A stretch of 64,000 nucleotides of DNA from Variovorax ginsengisoli (GCF_030811835.1 NZ_JAUSRO010000009.1:124001-188000), one strand, 5' to 3'; numbered from the stretch's first letter, positions 1-9,538 are shown. Made by a program: numbers and translations. Notes: generated by a model not told the origin, from the letters alone.

Positions 1-668
1 TGGCTGTTCAATTCACTGGAGATAGAGGCGGTCGGAATGTCGGTAGCGCCCAGCAGGTTCACCGGTACGGTATCCCAAACGCCGGCCTTGTAGCGCACTG
101 ACGCGATGTTGTAGCCGCGTGACGTGCCGGCGACGAGCTCGCTCAGTTGGATCCAGACCACGATCGCATCGCCGTTGGCATTGATCGCGACACGCGGTTC
201 GCCGGCATCATAGGTGCCCGTGTCATTGAACACCACGCTCGCACCCCAACCGGTGTCGGGCGAGTAGGCTCGCGCATGCACGCTCGACAACGGTTGTGAG
301 TTGGTTCCCCGGTCCTCGCGCCATACCGCAACCGCGGTTCCGTTCGGCGCCACCACCATGCGGTGATCGGTAACGCCTGCTGCGTCGGCCTCAGCCAGTT
401 GCGGCGCAGCCCATGCACCCACCGCGGGTGCCGGGGCCGGCGCAGGGGACGGTGCAGGGGATGGAGACGGTGCCGGGGAGGGGGCGGGCGTCGGGGCCGG
501 AGACGGCGCGGGCGAGGGAGCCGGCGAAGGGGACGGAGACGGCTCCGGAGAGGGTGCGGGTGAGGGGTTCAACAATTCTTCGCCGCCGCCGCCCCCACCG
601 CCACAAGCGGCCAGACTGGCTGCGGCGGCGGCCACGATCGCATACTTTTTCCATGTGTTTCTTTTCAC
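1..668 (-). CDS. Proline-rich secreted lipoprotein, 3' end outside window
   Basis: The reading frame opens at a GTG at 668, preceded by a GAGGG ribosome site six bases upstream, and runs off the left edge. The N-terminus has a lysine/arginine-rich start, an alanine-rich hydrophobic core and a lipobox (Leu-Ala-Ala-Cys), then a poly-glycine run, so export and lipidation are expected. A linker of about 40 residues follows, built of Pro-Ala-Pro-Ser/Pro-Ser-Pro repeats. The visible globular part, with VAVWRED- and IVVWIQ-like strands, looks like a beta-propeller or BNR-type extracellular domain. The function is unknown. A longer antisense frame here is only a codon-bias shadow. Confidence 0.75.
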   Translation of the reverse strand, partial: MKRNTWKKYAIVAAAAASLAACGGGGGGGEELLNPSPAPSPEPSPSPSPAPSPAPSPAPTPAPSPAPSPSPAPSPAPAPAPAVGAWAAPQLAEADAAGVTDHRMVVAPNGTAVAVWREDRGTNSQPLSSVHARAYSPDTGWGASVVFNDTGTYDAGEPRVAINANGDAIVVWIQLSELVAGTSRGYNIASVRYKAGVWDTVPVNLLGATDIPTASISSELNS

Positions 669-767
669 TTGATTCCCTCTGAGTTAGCTGACGATTTGGT
701 AGACAAATGGCAGGAATTGCCCAGGCGCAGACTAACGATCGTCAATCCGGCCGCCAAGTGCCGAAAG

Positions 768-1022
768 TCATCGGGCTATCTCATTGGGGGAGAGAATCGC
801 GGGGGAATGTGAGTCAAAAAGAATCGAAGCGAAGCAGACGGAAACAGCGACCTTCATCCGCTGGGCATTGGCGGACCGGTGCACGCTCTCGTCGACCAGC
901 GTAGGCACCAGTCCGAAGGGGTTGCGTGCCAGGATGGCCTCATCCTTGAGGGCCATCGCGATACGGACGCGGTAGGACGCGGAACTGTTGAAGAAGGTGT
1001 ACAGCTCCACGGGCGTTGTCAC
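768..1022 (-). pseudogene. Remnant of GST-type maleylpyruvate/maleylacetoacetate isomerase
   Basis: The frame starts with a GTG at 1022 that overlaps the stop of the Bug gene (GTGA). The first 23 residues match the start of zeta-class GST isomerases (VELYTFFNSSASYRVRIA, with the glutathione-site Ser-Ser). They are followed at once by a NPFGLVPTLVDE stretch that normally lies about 20 residues further on, so an internal segment is missing. After that the sequence stops resembling the family and ends at 768, whereas intact enzymes have about 210 residues. In this operon the intact gene would have isomerised maleylpyruvate to fumarylpyruvate. The remnant cannot fold as a GST. Confidence 0.7.
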
Positions 1023-1987
1023 TCCAGGCTGATGTTGCCCCGCCGCACCAGGTCGCCATACACCTTCGACTTGATCTCGGACTGCCTGACGATCTCCTCG
1101 GGCGACCACGTGAGCGGCTCGAATGCAAAGGCATCGAAGCGGGCCTGGATCTCCGGGTCCGCGATGGCCTTGGCCACGTCGGCGTTGATCTTTTTGCGGA
1201 TCGCATCCGGCACGCCCTTGGGCGCGAGCAGCGACACGAACGAGTTGACCTCCAGCGCCGCAGGTCCGCCGGACTCCGCCATGGTGGGGACGTCCGGCAA
1301 CTGAGGCACGCGTTGGCGCGCGGCCACTGCGATGTAGCGCAATTTGCCGGCCTTGTAGATGCCCTGGCTCGACGGAATGCTGGCAAAACTCCAAGGCACT
1401 TCGCCCGTCGCGACATTGGTGAACAGTTGCGAGACTTCACGGAAAGGCGCGTGATTCATGTGCGTGCCGACCAGCGCATCGAGCTGCTGGCCACCGAGAT
1501 GCCCAGGACTTCCCACGCCCCAGGAGCCGTAGGCGATCTGCCCGGGCCTGGCCTTCGCGTCGGCAATCAGGTCGCTCATGTTCTTCCATTTCGACTCTGT
1601 GCTGACGGCCACGAAGAACGGGGTGCGAAACAGCGAGGCCACCGGATCGAAGTGCTGCAGCGGCACGAAGTTTCTCGATTTGTAGAGGTGCGGCAGCGCG
1701 GCGATGTGCTCGCTGTCGAGCTGCAGCAAGGTGTAGCCGTCGGGCGCCGCGCGTCGCGCCTGGTCGATGGCGATGAACCCGCCACCGCCGGGCCTGTTGT
1801 CGATGGTGACGCGTTGGTTCCACAGCCGGCCGAGCTTGTCGCCGACCATCCGCAGCACGGCATCCGGCCCGCTCCCCGCAGCGAAAGGCGTGATGATGTT
1901 GACGGGCTTGGCCGGGAAGTCGGGGCTTTGGGCAAAGGCGCCTGGCAGGGCCAGCGCGGCCAGCAGCAAGGTGAGAGTGCGTCGCAT
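1019..1987 (-). CDS. Bug-family tripartite tricarboxylate transporter substrate-binding protein
   Basis: This 322-residue periplasmic receptor has a cleavable signal peptide (MRRTLTLLLAALALPGAFA) and the Bug/TctC hallmarks: a PAKPVNIITPFAAG-type first strand and the NRPGGGG loop. Such proteins bind small carboxylates and deliver them to a TctAB permease, which is not encoded in this window. Its place in the same transcription unit as gentisate dioxygenase and 3-hydroxybenzoate hydroxylase suggests an aromatic acid such as 3-hydroxybenzoate or gentisate as ligand. This is inference from context. Its stop codon overlaps the start of the isomerase remnant. Confidence 0.88.
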   Translation of the reverse strand: MRRTLTLLLAALALPGAFAQSPDFPAKPVNIITPFAAGSGPDAVLRMVGDKLGRLWNQRVTIDNRPGGGGFIAIDQARRAAPDGYTLLQLDSEHIAALPHLYKSRNFVPLQHFDPVASLFRTPFFVAVSTESKWKNMSDLIADAKARPGQIAYGSWGVGSPGHLGGQQLDALVGTHMNHAPFREVSQLFTNVATGEVPWSFASIPSSQGIYKAGKLRYIAVAARQRVPQLPDVPTMAESGGPAALEVNSFVSLLAPKGVPDAIRKKINADVAKAIADPEIQARFDAFAFEPLTWSPEEIVRQSEIKSKVYGDLVRRGNISLE

Positions 1988-2043
1988 GGGATGTCGTCTC
2001 CGGTTGGTTTTTTTGAAGGCCAGGACAAGCCGCGGGAACCAGG

Positions 2044-3177
2044 TCAGGCCGGTTCGACCTCTTCACGGAAGGTATGCAGGGCCTCGAAGATCGGCGCATC
2101 GCCAAAGCGAAAGAGGTCGAGCGCGCCGCCCCCATCAGCGTGGGCCGAGAACCGTTGCCAGGAAGGCACCACGAACAGGTCGCCGCGGCTCACCCGCCAT
2201 TGGTGCTCACCCACGGTGATCTGCCCGGTGCCGTCGAACACCTGGTACACGGACGAACCGACTTCACGGCGCACGCGTGTCGATGCGCCAGCACGCACAC
2301 GGTGCATCTCGGTGCGCAGGGTCGGCAGCACATCGCGCCCGTTGCTGGGGTTGGTGAAGCGCACGGCCGCGTGCCCGTTGCCAAGCGTGGCGCCCGCGTG
2401 GCCCTCGGCCTCCAGCGCGAGTTGATCGGCCAGCGCGCGATCGGTATCGACCCAGCGGTAGGCCAGCAGCGGCGTGGCCACGGGCGCCTCAGGTTGGGAC
2501 AGGGGCCGTAGGCCCGGATGCCCCCACAGCCGCTCGGAACGCGAGCGCTCCGGCGTGGTCATTTCGCTGGCGTCGATGTGCATGCGCCCCGCCTCGAAAA
2601 ACTGCGACTCGGTGTAGTACGAAAACGGAATGTCGAGGCCGTCGATCCAGGCCATGGGCTCGGTGGCCGCGTTGTGATGCGCATGCCAGTTCCCGCCGGC
2701 CTGCGGCAGGAAGTCACCACGCGACATGCGCACGGGATCGCCGTTGACCACCGTCCAGACGCCCTCGCCTTCGACCACGAAACGAAAGGCATGCTGGCTG
2801 TGCCGATGCTCGGGCGCATCTTCTCCCGGCATGAGGTACTGGATGGCGGCCCATAGCGTGGGCGTCGCGTAGGGCTTTCCGCCCAGGGCCGGGTTGGCCA
2901 GCGCGATGGCGCGGCGCTCGCCGCCCCGCCCGACCGGCACGATGCGACCAGCCTGCCCGGCCAGATCGACCAGCCGGTCCCAGCGCCACAGGTGCGGCAC
3001 GGCCTTGCTGCGTGGCGCCGCCGGCATCAGGTCACCGATCTCCGTCCACAGCGGCACCAGCAATTCGCGTTCGAAGCCGCGGTACAGGGCATCGAGGGCC
3101 GGCGTGGGCTCGGGCTGGCCGGGGGCCACAACGGCTTGCAGGCGCACGGGCGATGGTTGAACGTTCAGGGTTGTCAT
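2044..3177 (-). CDS. Gentisate 1,2-dioxygenase
   Basis: This cupin ring-cleavage enzyme opens gentisate to maleylpyruvate. The protein has 377 residues, which is normal for the family. Start 3177 was chosen because an AAGGAG box lies eight bases upstream; the frame remains open for 16 more codons. The first cupin holds the iron ligands His124 and His126 (in PEHRHSQHAFRF) and a third at His165 (GGNWHAHHN). A second cupin fills the C-terminal half. It lies 19 bp downstream of the damaged fumarylpyruvate hydrolase gene and 56 bp upstream of the Bug gene, in one operon. Confidence 0.93.
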   Translation of the reverse strand: MTTLNVQPSPVRLQAVVAPGQPEPTPALDALYRGFERELLVPLWTEIGDLMPAAPRSKAVPHLWRWDRLVDLAGQAGRIVPVGRGGERRAIALANPALGGKPYATPTLWAAIQYLMPGEDAPEHRHSQHAFRFVVEGEGVWTVVNGDPVRMSRGDFLPQAGGNWHAHHNAATEPMAWIDGLDIPFSYYTESQFFEAGRMHIDASEMTTPERSRSERLWGHPGLRPLSQPEAPVATPLLAYRWVDTDRALADQLALEAEGHAGATLGNGHAAVRFTNPSNGRDVLPTLRTEMHRVRAGASTRVRREVGSSVYQVFDGTGQITVGEHQWRVSRGDLFVVPSWQRFSAHADGGGALDLFRFGDAPIFEALHTFREEVEPA

Positions 3178-3196
3178 GGGGTGCTCCTTACGAGAA

Positions 3197-3607
3197 TCAC
3201 TCGGCCGCGCCGATCGGCAGGGCAATGGTGCCGACGCCTTCGATGTAGCACTCGATGCGATCTCCCGGCAGCACGGCGCCCACCCCCTCCGGCGTTCCGG
3301 TGAAGATGAGGTCGCCAGGCTGCAGGTGGTGGCACTTCGACAGGTCGGCGGTCAATTCGGGCACATTCCAGATCAGCTTGTCCAGGCCCGATGTCTGCCG
3401 TTCCTTCTCATTGACGTGGAGCGTCGACGCGCTCTTGGTGAAATAGAACGGCACCTCCACGGATTTGTCGACAGAACGGCCCATCTCGACCGCATGGGCG
3501 TGGTCATTTTGGCCGGCGAAGAACGGGCGATGGATGGGAAAGCGTTCGCTCAGCCGGCGCACAGGCAGCGACGGCGTCGCGGGTGGATTCCAGAGGTAGG
3601 CAGTCAT
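3197..3607 (-). pseudogene. Internally deleted fumarylpyruvate hydrolase (FAH family)
   Basis: The open frame gives only 136 residues against about 230 for fumarylpyruvate hydrolases. The first 63 residues match the family N-terminus (RRLSERFPIHRPFFAGQNDH... PFYFTKSAS). From residue 64 the sequence jumps to the C-terminal third (LDKLIWNVPEL, LQPGDLIFTGTPEGVG). About 95 residues are missing in frame, including the acidic Glu-x-Glu and Asp ligands for the catalytic divalent metal. The junction is near 3418. A ribosome site (AGGAA) precedes the ATG at 3607. The protein may be translated but should be inactive. An assembly collapse is an alternative explanation. Confidence 0.75.
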
Positions 3608-3657
3608 GCGTGGGGGTTCCTGAGAGTGAGAGGTGAATTGCGCATCGGGCTTCGGGG

Positions 3658-4857
3658 TCAGGCGGCAATGCAGTTGTCGACGTTCCAGCCGTAGAGCCAT
3701 TCCATCGCGTCGTAGTAGCGCTCGGGCGCACGGTCGCGCCAGAGGTCGTTGCGAACGAGGCGTTCCACGCCTCGGGCATGGAAGATGCGGCCCATCTCCC
3801 GCGCCGAGAGCACGACGCGCGCCGTTCGCGCGACGCGCGATCGCTGATACAGAGCGAAGGCTTGCGCAATGTCGTTGTCGGTCCGGCGCAGCGCCTCGCC
3901 CAGGGTCACGGCGTCTTCCATCGCCATGCAGGCGCCTTGCGCCAGGTATTGCAGGGTCGGATGCGCCGCGTCGCCGAGCAGGACCGCGCGGCCGTACACC
4001 CACTGCCCGATGGGCTCACGGTCGGCGGTCGCCCAGCGCTTCCAGTCCTTGGGCAGTTCGATCAGCTGGCGCGCCTTGGCACAGATGCCGTCGAAGTAGC
4101 TCAGCACTTCGTCACGGCTGCCTTCGCGCACGCTCCACTCCTCCGTCTCGCGGCTGTGGAAGGTCACGACGACGTTGTACTGTTCCCCGCCGCGCAGAGG
4201 GTAGTGCACCAGGTGACAGTGGGGCCCGACCCAGATGCTGGCCGCGTTCCAGCGCAGGTTCTCCGGAAATTCCTGCCTGTCGACCACCGCGCGGTACACG
4301 ACGTGACCCGACACGCGGGGTTCATCGCCCACGAACTGGCGCCGAACCGCCGACTTGACGCCGTCGGCGCCGATCACGGCCAGGCCGCGATGGGTGTGGC
4401 CGCGCGCATCGTGCACCACCACGCCGTCGCCCTCGTGCTCGACACGCTGCACCGCCGTACCCGTCACGATCTCGATCTGCCCGGCACGCTGGGCGCCTTC
4501 GAGGAGCGCGCCGTGGATGTCCGCGCGATGGATCACGGCATACGGGTTGCCAAAGCGCCGGCGAAACGCCTCGCCGGTGGGAATGCGGCCGACGCAGGCT
4601 TCATCGATGGCGTCGTGCATGACCATCTCGTCGGTGTACACGGCACGTTGACGGGCAATGTCGCCGATGCCCAACGCGTCCAGCGCGGCAAAGGCGTTCG
4701 GCCCGAACTGGATGCCAGCGCCGATCTCGCCGAGCTGCGACGCCTGTTCGAGCACCTTGACGGCGAAGCCACGGCGCGCCAACGCCAGCGCTGCGGCAAT
4801 GCCACCAATACCACCCCCGGCGACCAACACCGGCGGACAAGAGGAACCTGCATTCAC
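3658..4857 (-). CDS. FAD-dependent 3-hydroxybenzoate 6-hydroxylase
   Basis: This flavoprotein monooxygenase converts 3-hydroxybenzoate to gentisate using NAD(P)H and O2. Features seen are the N-terminal dinucleotide motif (VLVAGGGIGG, residues 10-19), the DG fingerprint (VIGADGVKSAVR) and the FAD-binding GDAAHP box. Start: the frame extends to 4932, but a GTG at 4857 with AAGG seven bases upstream gives 399 residues, the usual length. It also keeps the palindromic operator (4876-4898) outside the gene. The assignment to 3-hydroxybenzoate rather than salicylate rests on sequence flavour and on the adjacent gentisate dioxygenase. It is the first gene of the operon. Confidence 0.88.
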   Translation of the reverse strand: MNAGSSCPPVLVAGGGIGGIAAALALARRGFAVKVLEQASQLGEIGAGIQFGPNAFAALDALGIGDIARQRAVYTDEMVMHDAIDEACVGRIPTGEAFRRRFGNPYAVIHRADIHGALLEGAQRAGQIEIVTGTAVQRVEHEGDGVVVHDARGHTHRGLAVIGADGVKSAVRRQFVGDEPRVSGHVVYRAVVDRQEFPENLRWNAASIWVGPHCHLVHYPLRGGEQYNVVVTFHSRETEEWSVREGSRDEVLSYFDGICAKARQLIELPKDWKRWATADREPIGQWVYGRAVLLGDAAHPTLQYLAQGACMAMEDAVTLGEALRRTDNDIAQAFALYQRSRVARTARVVLSAREMGRIFHARGVERLVRNDLWRDRAPERYYDAMEWLYGWNVDNCIAA

Positions 4858-4875
4858 GGTACAGCCTTCAATCAA

Positions 4876-4898
4876 AGCATACTGATCGTCAGTATGCT
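4876..4898. promoter_or_regulatory. Palindromic operator, probable MarR site
   Basis: A perfect inverted repeat, arms AGCATACTGA and TCAGTATGCT around TCG, lies between the divergent hydroxylase and MarR genes, 19 bp from the hydroxylase GTG. Size and symmetry fit a MarR dimer site. Binding would block the hydroxylase operon and probably the regulator itself. Confidence 0.7.
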
Positions 4899-4967
4899 GA
4901 GTATAAGTGTAGTGATAGTATGGAAAATTCAAAATCAGGGTTAGCCCCTAGGACCATCCGGAACGCG

Positions 4968-5447
4968 ATGAAAGCGACAGCCAGCACCTCGAAGCTCGAA
5001 CTGGAGAACCTGCCCGGTTACTACATCCGGCGGCTGCAGCAGATTGCAGTGGCCATCTTCCTGCAGGAGACCGACTCGCATGGGCTCACCCCTGTCCAGT
5101 ACTCGGCGCTGCAAGGCATCATGAACAGCCCCGGCGTCGACCAGCGCACGCTGGCCCGCACGATCGGGTTCGACACGTCGACCATCGGCAGCGTGATCGA
5201 TCGGCTGGAGTCACGCGGCCTGGTGCTGCGCAACGCCTCCCCTTCGGACAAACGCGTTCGGCTGCTCACGCTGACCGAAGAAGGTCGCAAGACGCTGCGT
5301 GCGGTCATCCCTTCGATGTTGCGCGCGCAAGAGCGGATCCTGGGTCCGCTGCCCAAGGCCGACCAGGTCGAATTCATGCGCATGCTGCGCATCCTTGTGG
5401 CGACCAACAACGACCTGAGCCGCGCGCCCAGCGACCCTCGGGACTGA
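4968..5447 (+). CDS. MarR-family transcriptional regulator
   Basis: A winged-helix regulator of 159 residues from the ATG at 4968; an in-frame ATG at 4920 would add 16 residues but lacks a ribosome site and abuts the promoter. The helix-turn-helix and wing are clear (VDQRTLARTIGFDTSTIGSV, then RNASPSDKRVRLLTLTEEG). Divergent orientation from the 3-hydroxybenzoate/gentisate genes and the 23-bp palindrome between them indicate a repressor of that operon, released by an aromatic acid. The inducer cannot be read from sequence. Confidence 0.88.
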   Translation: MKATASTSKLELENLPGYYIRRLQQIAVAIFLQETDSHGLTPVQYSALQGIMNSPGVDQRTLARTIGFDTSTIGSVIDRLESRGLVLRNASPSDKRVRLLTLTEEGRKTLRAVIPSMLRAQERILGPLPKADQVEFMRMLRILVATNNDLSRAPSDPRD

Positions 5448-5561
5448 GCAACATCGCACCGTCTGCGGCCACCGTGGTTTAAGCTGCGCGTTTTCTTGGA
5501 TACCGAGGGACAGCGGCATGTTGCAGGTGCATTCGGTCAAGGCCAGCGCGAAGCTCGGGAC

Positions 5562-7124
5562 GTGATCCTCAGGAAATCCGCCAACAGCCTGTTGACCCGC
5601 TTGCTTTTGATGGGTCTGGTGATGGCGATCGTGGGCACGGCCGCCAGTTATTTCCAGCTGAGCCGTTTTCTGCGGGCGGACCTGACGGCCTCGGCACAGA
5701 CACAGCAAGCGGCCCTGGCCAGTTACGTCGCCAGCGATGTCGACCAGTACCTGAGCGAAAGGCTGTCATTCCTTCAACGGCTCGCCGACAGTCTGCCCGC
5801 CGAGTTGCTGACCCGACCCGGCCCGCTCCACGCATGGCTACTTGAGCGCAGCCGCCTCAGCCCGGCGTTTCCGCTTGGGCTGACAGTGGCCGACACGTCG
5901 GGCCAACGGGTCGGCGGCGAGGGTGCGCTCGCCGCCGACAGCGCCGAATTCAGGGGCGCACTGGCCGGTCGAGCGACGTTCGGCAAGCCTATGGCGATAG
6001 GGTTGCGCACGGGCTTGTCCGTGGCCGTGCCAGTGCACAACAGTGCGAAGCAGGTCATCGCCGTGCTGGTTGGCACGGCAGACCTGTCGAGCGCCAGCCT
6101 GCTCGACCACCTGCAGCGCGGCAATGGCGAACAGGCAGGTGACATCCTGCTGGTGTCGCCGCACGACCGCCTGATCGTGGCCTCTACCGATGCCACGCTG
6201 TCGCTCCAGCCCATGCCGCACGACCGCGCAATGGACGGATTCCCCGGCAGCGGCATCTTCCGCAACGCCCAGGGCATCGACGAGATCGCCTCCATCGCCT
6301 CGGTCCCCAGCACCGGCTGGTACGTGGTCGCACGGCTGCCTGCCGAGCAGGCGCTCATGCCGGTGACGCACATGCAGTCGTTCATCCTGCAGCGACGCGC
6401 GCCCGCCATGGTAGGCGTGCTGGTTGCCATCGGCTTCGTCGTGGCCTGGCTCCTGCGCCCGTTGTTACGGGCAGCCGAGCAGGCTGAGAAAATGGCCCAG
6501 GGCGAAGCGGATCTGGCGCCGTTGCCCGTGGTGCGCAACGACGAGATCGGGCATCTGACGCGCGCCTTCAACCGACTGCTGTCCAGGCTGGCAGACAACC
6601 AGGCCGCGCTCCAGCGCCTGGCCAGCCACGACCACCTGACCGGCCTGCCCAACCGGCAACTTCTGACGGACCGACTGCGGCAGGCCCTCGCACAGGCCGA
6701 ACGCCACGCCATGCCGGTCTCGGTCCTCTACCTAGACCTCGACGGATTCAAGCAAATCAACGACACGCTCGGGCACGAGGCCGGCGATCAGGCCCTGCGT
6801 GAGATCGCCTACCGGCTGCGCGGACTGGTCCGGCCCACCGATACCGTCGCACGCATCGGTGGTGACGAGTTCGTGTTGCTGGCGGTGGGCTTCGACGCGC
6901 CGGTGCACTGTGCTGCGTTCAGGCTGGCCGAGCAGTGCATCGCAGCGATCGCTCAACCGCTCAGCCTGGGCGCTGCCGATACCGCCATCGGTGTGTCGAT
7001 CGGCATTGCCATCACGCACGGCCGTGCGACGCCCGACCAGTTGCTGGCAGCGGCGGACAAGGCGATGTACGTCGCCAAGCAGAATGGCCGCGGCCGCCAT
7101 GCCATGGCGCCCCTCTTGGGTTGA
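5562..7124 (+). CDS. Membrane-anchored diguanylate cyclase (dCACHE-HAMP-GGDEF)
   Basis: The protein has an N-terminal transmembrane helix ([21 protein letters not shown]), a periplasmic sensor of about 250 residues of Cache type, a second helix ([16 protein letters not shown]), a HAMP segment and a C-terminal GGDEF domain. The active loop is intact (RIGGDEF), preceded by [10 protein letters not shown]. It should make cyclic di-GMP in response to an external signal. The usual inhibitory-site arginine (RxxD) is not obvious. The start is uncertain: GTG 5562 puts the anchor at the N-terminus, and a TTG at 5496 is also in frame. A chemoreceptor gene follows 130 bp later. Confidence 0.85.
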   Translation: MILRKSANSLLTRLLLMGLVMAIVGTAASYFQLSRFLRADLTASAQTQQAALASYVASDVDQYLSERLSFLQRLADSLPAELLTRPGPLHAWLLERSRLSPAFPLGLTVADTSGQRVGGEGALAADSAEFRGALAGRATFGKPMAIGLRTGLSVAVPVHNSAKQVIAVLVGTADLSSASLLDHLQRGNGEQAGDILLVSPHDRLIVASTDATLSLQPMPHDRAMDGFPGSGIFRNAQGIDEIASIASVPSTGWYVVARLPAEQALMPVTHMQSFILQRRAPAMVGVLVAIGFVVAWLLRPLLRAAEQAEKMAQGEADLAPLPVVRNDEIGHLTRAFNRLLSRLADNQAALQRLASHDHLTGLPNRQLLTDRLRQALAQAERHAMPVSVLYLDLDGFKQINDTLGHEAGDQALREIAYRLRGLVRPTDTVARIGGDEFVLLAVGFDAPVHCAAFRLAEQCIAAIAQPLSLGAADTAIGVSIGIAITHGRATPDQLLAAADKAMYVAKQNGRGRHAMAPLLG

Positions 7125-7254
7125 CCTGTGGGGCGGCCCTACAGAAAACGGAATTCCTGCCGATGGCGGATCAGAGGTACGGGCGCCGAGCCCGGCTGAA
7201 CCCTTCCCACACCGCCTAAGTTTCGCCACCGCGAGCTCGCAAAGAAAAAGCGCC

Positions 7255-8949
7255 ATGAAAGCATTCGACAACCTCAAGCTCGCGAACAAACTGCTTCTTT
7301 CGTTCATCGCCATCCTGACGCTGACGGCCGGCCTGGGCATCTTCGCGATCACCCAACTGTCCAGCCTCAACGAGAAGTCCGCCGACCTGGCTGAGAACTG
7401 GATGCCCAGCACCCGTGCGTTGCTGGAACTCAAGGCGCAGATGTCGCGCTACCGCATCAATGAGCTGCAGCACATCATGTCGGATACCGACGAAGATCGC
7501 GCCGCATACGACAAGCTGATGAACACCATCTGGGACAAGCTGCAAAAGGACATCGCGAGCTACCAGGCGCTGCCCGCCGACGCGCAGGAAAAGCAGCTCG
7601 CCGAGCAACTCGTGGCGTCGATGACGGCCTACAAGGCCCAGCATGCCAAGGTCATCAGCCTGTCCAATGCGCAGCAGGATACGCAAGCCCGCACGCTGAT
7701 GCGTGGTGAGGCGCTGCAGGCTTACCAGGCGATCACCGAGGTGTTGGACAAGGTGGTGGCGCTCGACCTTGCAGGCGGCAAGGAGGCCAGCGACGCAGCC
7801 AAGGCGGTCTTTCTGTCGGCGCGCACGTGGGTCGTCGGCGTGCTCATGGGCACCATCGCCCTGGGCCTCGCACTGGCTCTCTGGATCGCCCGCATCATCG
7901 CCACGCCGCTGCGCCACGCGGTGCAGATCGCGCAGACGGTCGCCGCAGGTGACCTGAGCAGCCGCATCGAAGCCACCACGACCGACGAGACCGGCATGCT
8001 GCTGGGCGCGCTCAGGGCGATGAACGACAACCTGGCCCGGGTGGTGGGCCAGGTCCGACAAGGCACCGAGACCATCGCGACCGCCTCGAGCCAGATCGCA
8101 TCGGGCAATCAGGACCTGTCCTCGCGCACCGAAGAGCAAGCCAGCTCGCTCGAACAGACGGCGGCCTCGATGGAAGAGCTCACATCGACCGTCAAGCAAA
8201 ACGCGGAAAACGCGCGCCAGGCCAACCAGCTCGCCGTGTCGGCCTCGGAAGTGGCCGTGCGTGGCGGCAGCGTCGTGAGCGAGGTGGTCGAGACCATGGA
8301 CGCCATCCATGCGTCCTCACGCAAGATCGTCGACATCATCGCGGTCATCGACGGCATTGCGTTCCAGACCAACATCCTGGCGCTGAACGCCGCCGTGGAA
8401 GCGGCGCGCGCCGGCGAGCAGGGGCGTGGCTTCGCGGTCGTGGCATCGGAAGTCCGCACCTTGGCCCAACGTTCTGCCGCCGCAGCCAAGGAGATCAAGA
8501 GCCTGATCGACGATTCGGTCGGCAAGGTGGCGGTGGGCAGCCGCCAGGTGGCCGTAGCCGGCCAGACGATGGAAGAGATCGTCTCCAGCGTGAGCCGTGT
8601 CACCGACATCATGGGCGAGATCACCGCAGCGAGCCAGGAACAGACCACCGGCATCGAGCAGATCAACCAGGCGATCACGCAGATGGACCAGGTCACCCAG
8701 CAGAATGCCGCACTGGTGGAGGAAGCGGCGGCAGCGGCATCCTCGTTGCAGGAGCAGGCCGGGAGCCTCTCGCAGGTCGTCAGCGTGTTCACGCTCGACA
8801 GCAGCCATGCACCTGCGCGCCGCCCTGCCCCGTCGGTCCAGACGCCCGCCCCCAGGCGTGCCCTCGTCGCCGCACCACGCCCACATCCTCCGATGGCCGC
8901 CCGCCGCGAGGTCGTGGCGTCCGCCAAGGACGAGTGGGATTCCTTCTGA
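7255..8949 (+). CDS. Methyl-accepting chemotaxis protein
   Basis: A 564-residue chemoreceptor: first transmembrane helix at residues 10-32, a four-helix-bundle periplasmic sensor to about residue 190, a second helix ([19 protein letters not shown]), HAMP, then a long cytoplasmic coiled coil. The tip is the conserved hairpin around [19 protein letters not shown], with methylation-helix sequences on either side. The C-terminus carries a Pro/Ala-rich tether of about 45 residues ending in EWDSF, close to the NWETF pentapeptide that recruits CheR/CheB. The ligand is unknown. Start ATG 7255 was chosen because residue 1 leads straight into the transmembrane helix. Confidence 0.95.
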   Translation: MKAFDNLKLANKLLLSFIAILTLTAGLGIFAITQLSSLNEKSADLAENWMPSTRALLELKAQMSRYRINELQHIMSDTDEDRAAYDKLMNTIWDKLQKDIASYQALPADAQEKQLAEQLVASMTAYKAQHAKVISLSNAQQDTQARTLMRGEALQAYQAITEVLDKVVALDLAGGKEASDAAKAVFLSARTWVVGVLMGTIALGLALALWIARIIATPLRHAVQIAQTVAAGDLSSRIEATTTDETGMLLGALRAMNDNLARVVGQVRQGTETIATASSQIASGNQDLSSRTEEQASSLEQTAASMEELTSTVKQNAENARQANQLAVSASEVAVRGGSVVSEVVETMDAIHASSRKIVDIIAVIDGIAFQTNILALNAAVEAARAGEQGRGFAVVASEVRTLAQRSAAAAKEIKSLIDDSVGKVAVGSRQVAVAGQTMEEIVSSVSRVTDIMGEITAASQEQTTGIEQINQAITQMDQVTQQNAALVEEAAAAASSLQEQAGSLSQVVSVFTLDSSHAPARRPAPSVQTPAPRRALVAAPRPHPPMAARREVVASAKDEWDSF

Positions 8950-8956
8950 AAAACGG

Positions 8957-9373
8957 CTACGGCTGCGGCGCGAAAGCGAACAACCCGTCCTCGTCGAGCA
9001 GGTCGTAAGCAATCTGCGGATGCCTGTCCATGCTCTTGCGGATGGCCGCGGGGATGGCTTGGCGGCTCTTCTTGCACAGCCCCGGCTGTTCGAGCACCAG
9101 GATCGCGATGCCCTTGAGCGTACGCACCTCGTTCGGGCTGGCCGTGATCCGCAACCGGATGCCCAGCTGGTCGGCCATTCGTGCCTCGACATGCCGCAAC
9201 TCGGCCAGGCTGCGGACGTTCTCGAGCCGCTCGATCAGTCGCTTTTCCTGCTCGCGGGTGAGCTGCAGCACGCGCAGGTCACCATCGGTGGCCTGCAGCA
9301 AGGCCTTGCGTGCGCAGACACAGGCGCCTGGCGGGCATTCGGTGCGAAGGGGGAAGGTCGGGTGTGTCGTCAT
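8957..9373 (-). CDS. Conserved hypothetical protein, cysteine-containing N-terminus
   Basis: A 138-residue soluble protein from ATG 9373, preceded by GGTGA; an upstream in-frame ATG at 9391 is less likely. I do not recognise the family. Visible features are a cysteine cluster near the N-terminus (CPPGACVCARKALL), a charged helix (LTREQEKRLIERLENVRSL), and a second cysteine in LEQPGLCKKSR. Codon use matches its neighbours. It is transcribed away from the downstream Ku gene and tail-to-tail with the chemoreceptor gene. Confidence 0.7.
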   Translation of the reverse strand: MTTHPTFPLRTECPPGACVCARKALLQATDGDLRVLQLTREQEKRLIERLENVRSLAELRHVEARMADQLGIRLRITASPNEVRTLKGIAILVLEQPGLCKKSRQAIPAAIRKSMDRHPQIAYDLLDEDGLFAFAPQP

Positions 9374-9538
9374 GGATGTCACCGGTAGCATAGACGCATG
9401 CCGGCGCAGGCGCCTGGCCGTGCGGCTTCATCCTGGGGTTTGCGTTGGCAACGTCCGACATGGGTGCGGGTTTGTGCGGGCCAGACTTGCAAGCGAACCC
9501 CTTCTTGCTTCGAACGAATTCCCTGGAAAGGCAACGCC

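Noticed and set aside
1016..2425. A 469-codon plus-strand frame over the Bug and gentisate dioxygenase genes
   Set aside because: Antisense shadow with no recognisable motif.
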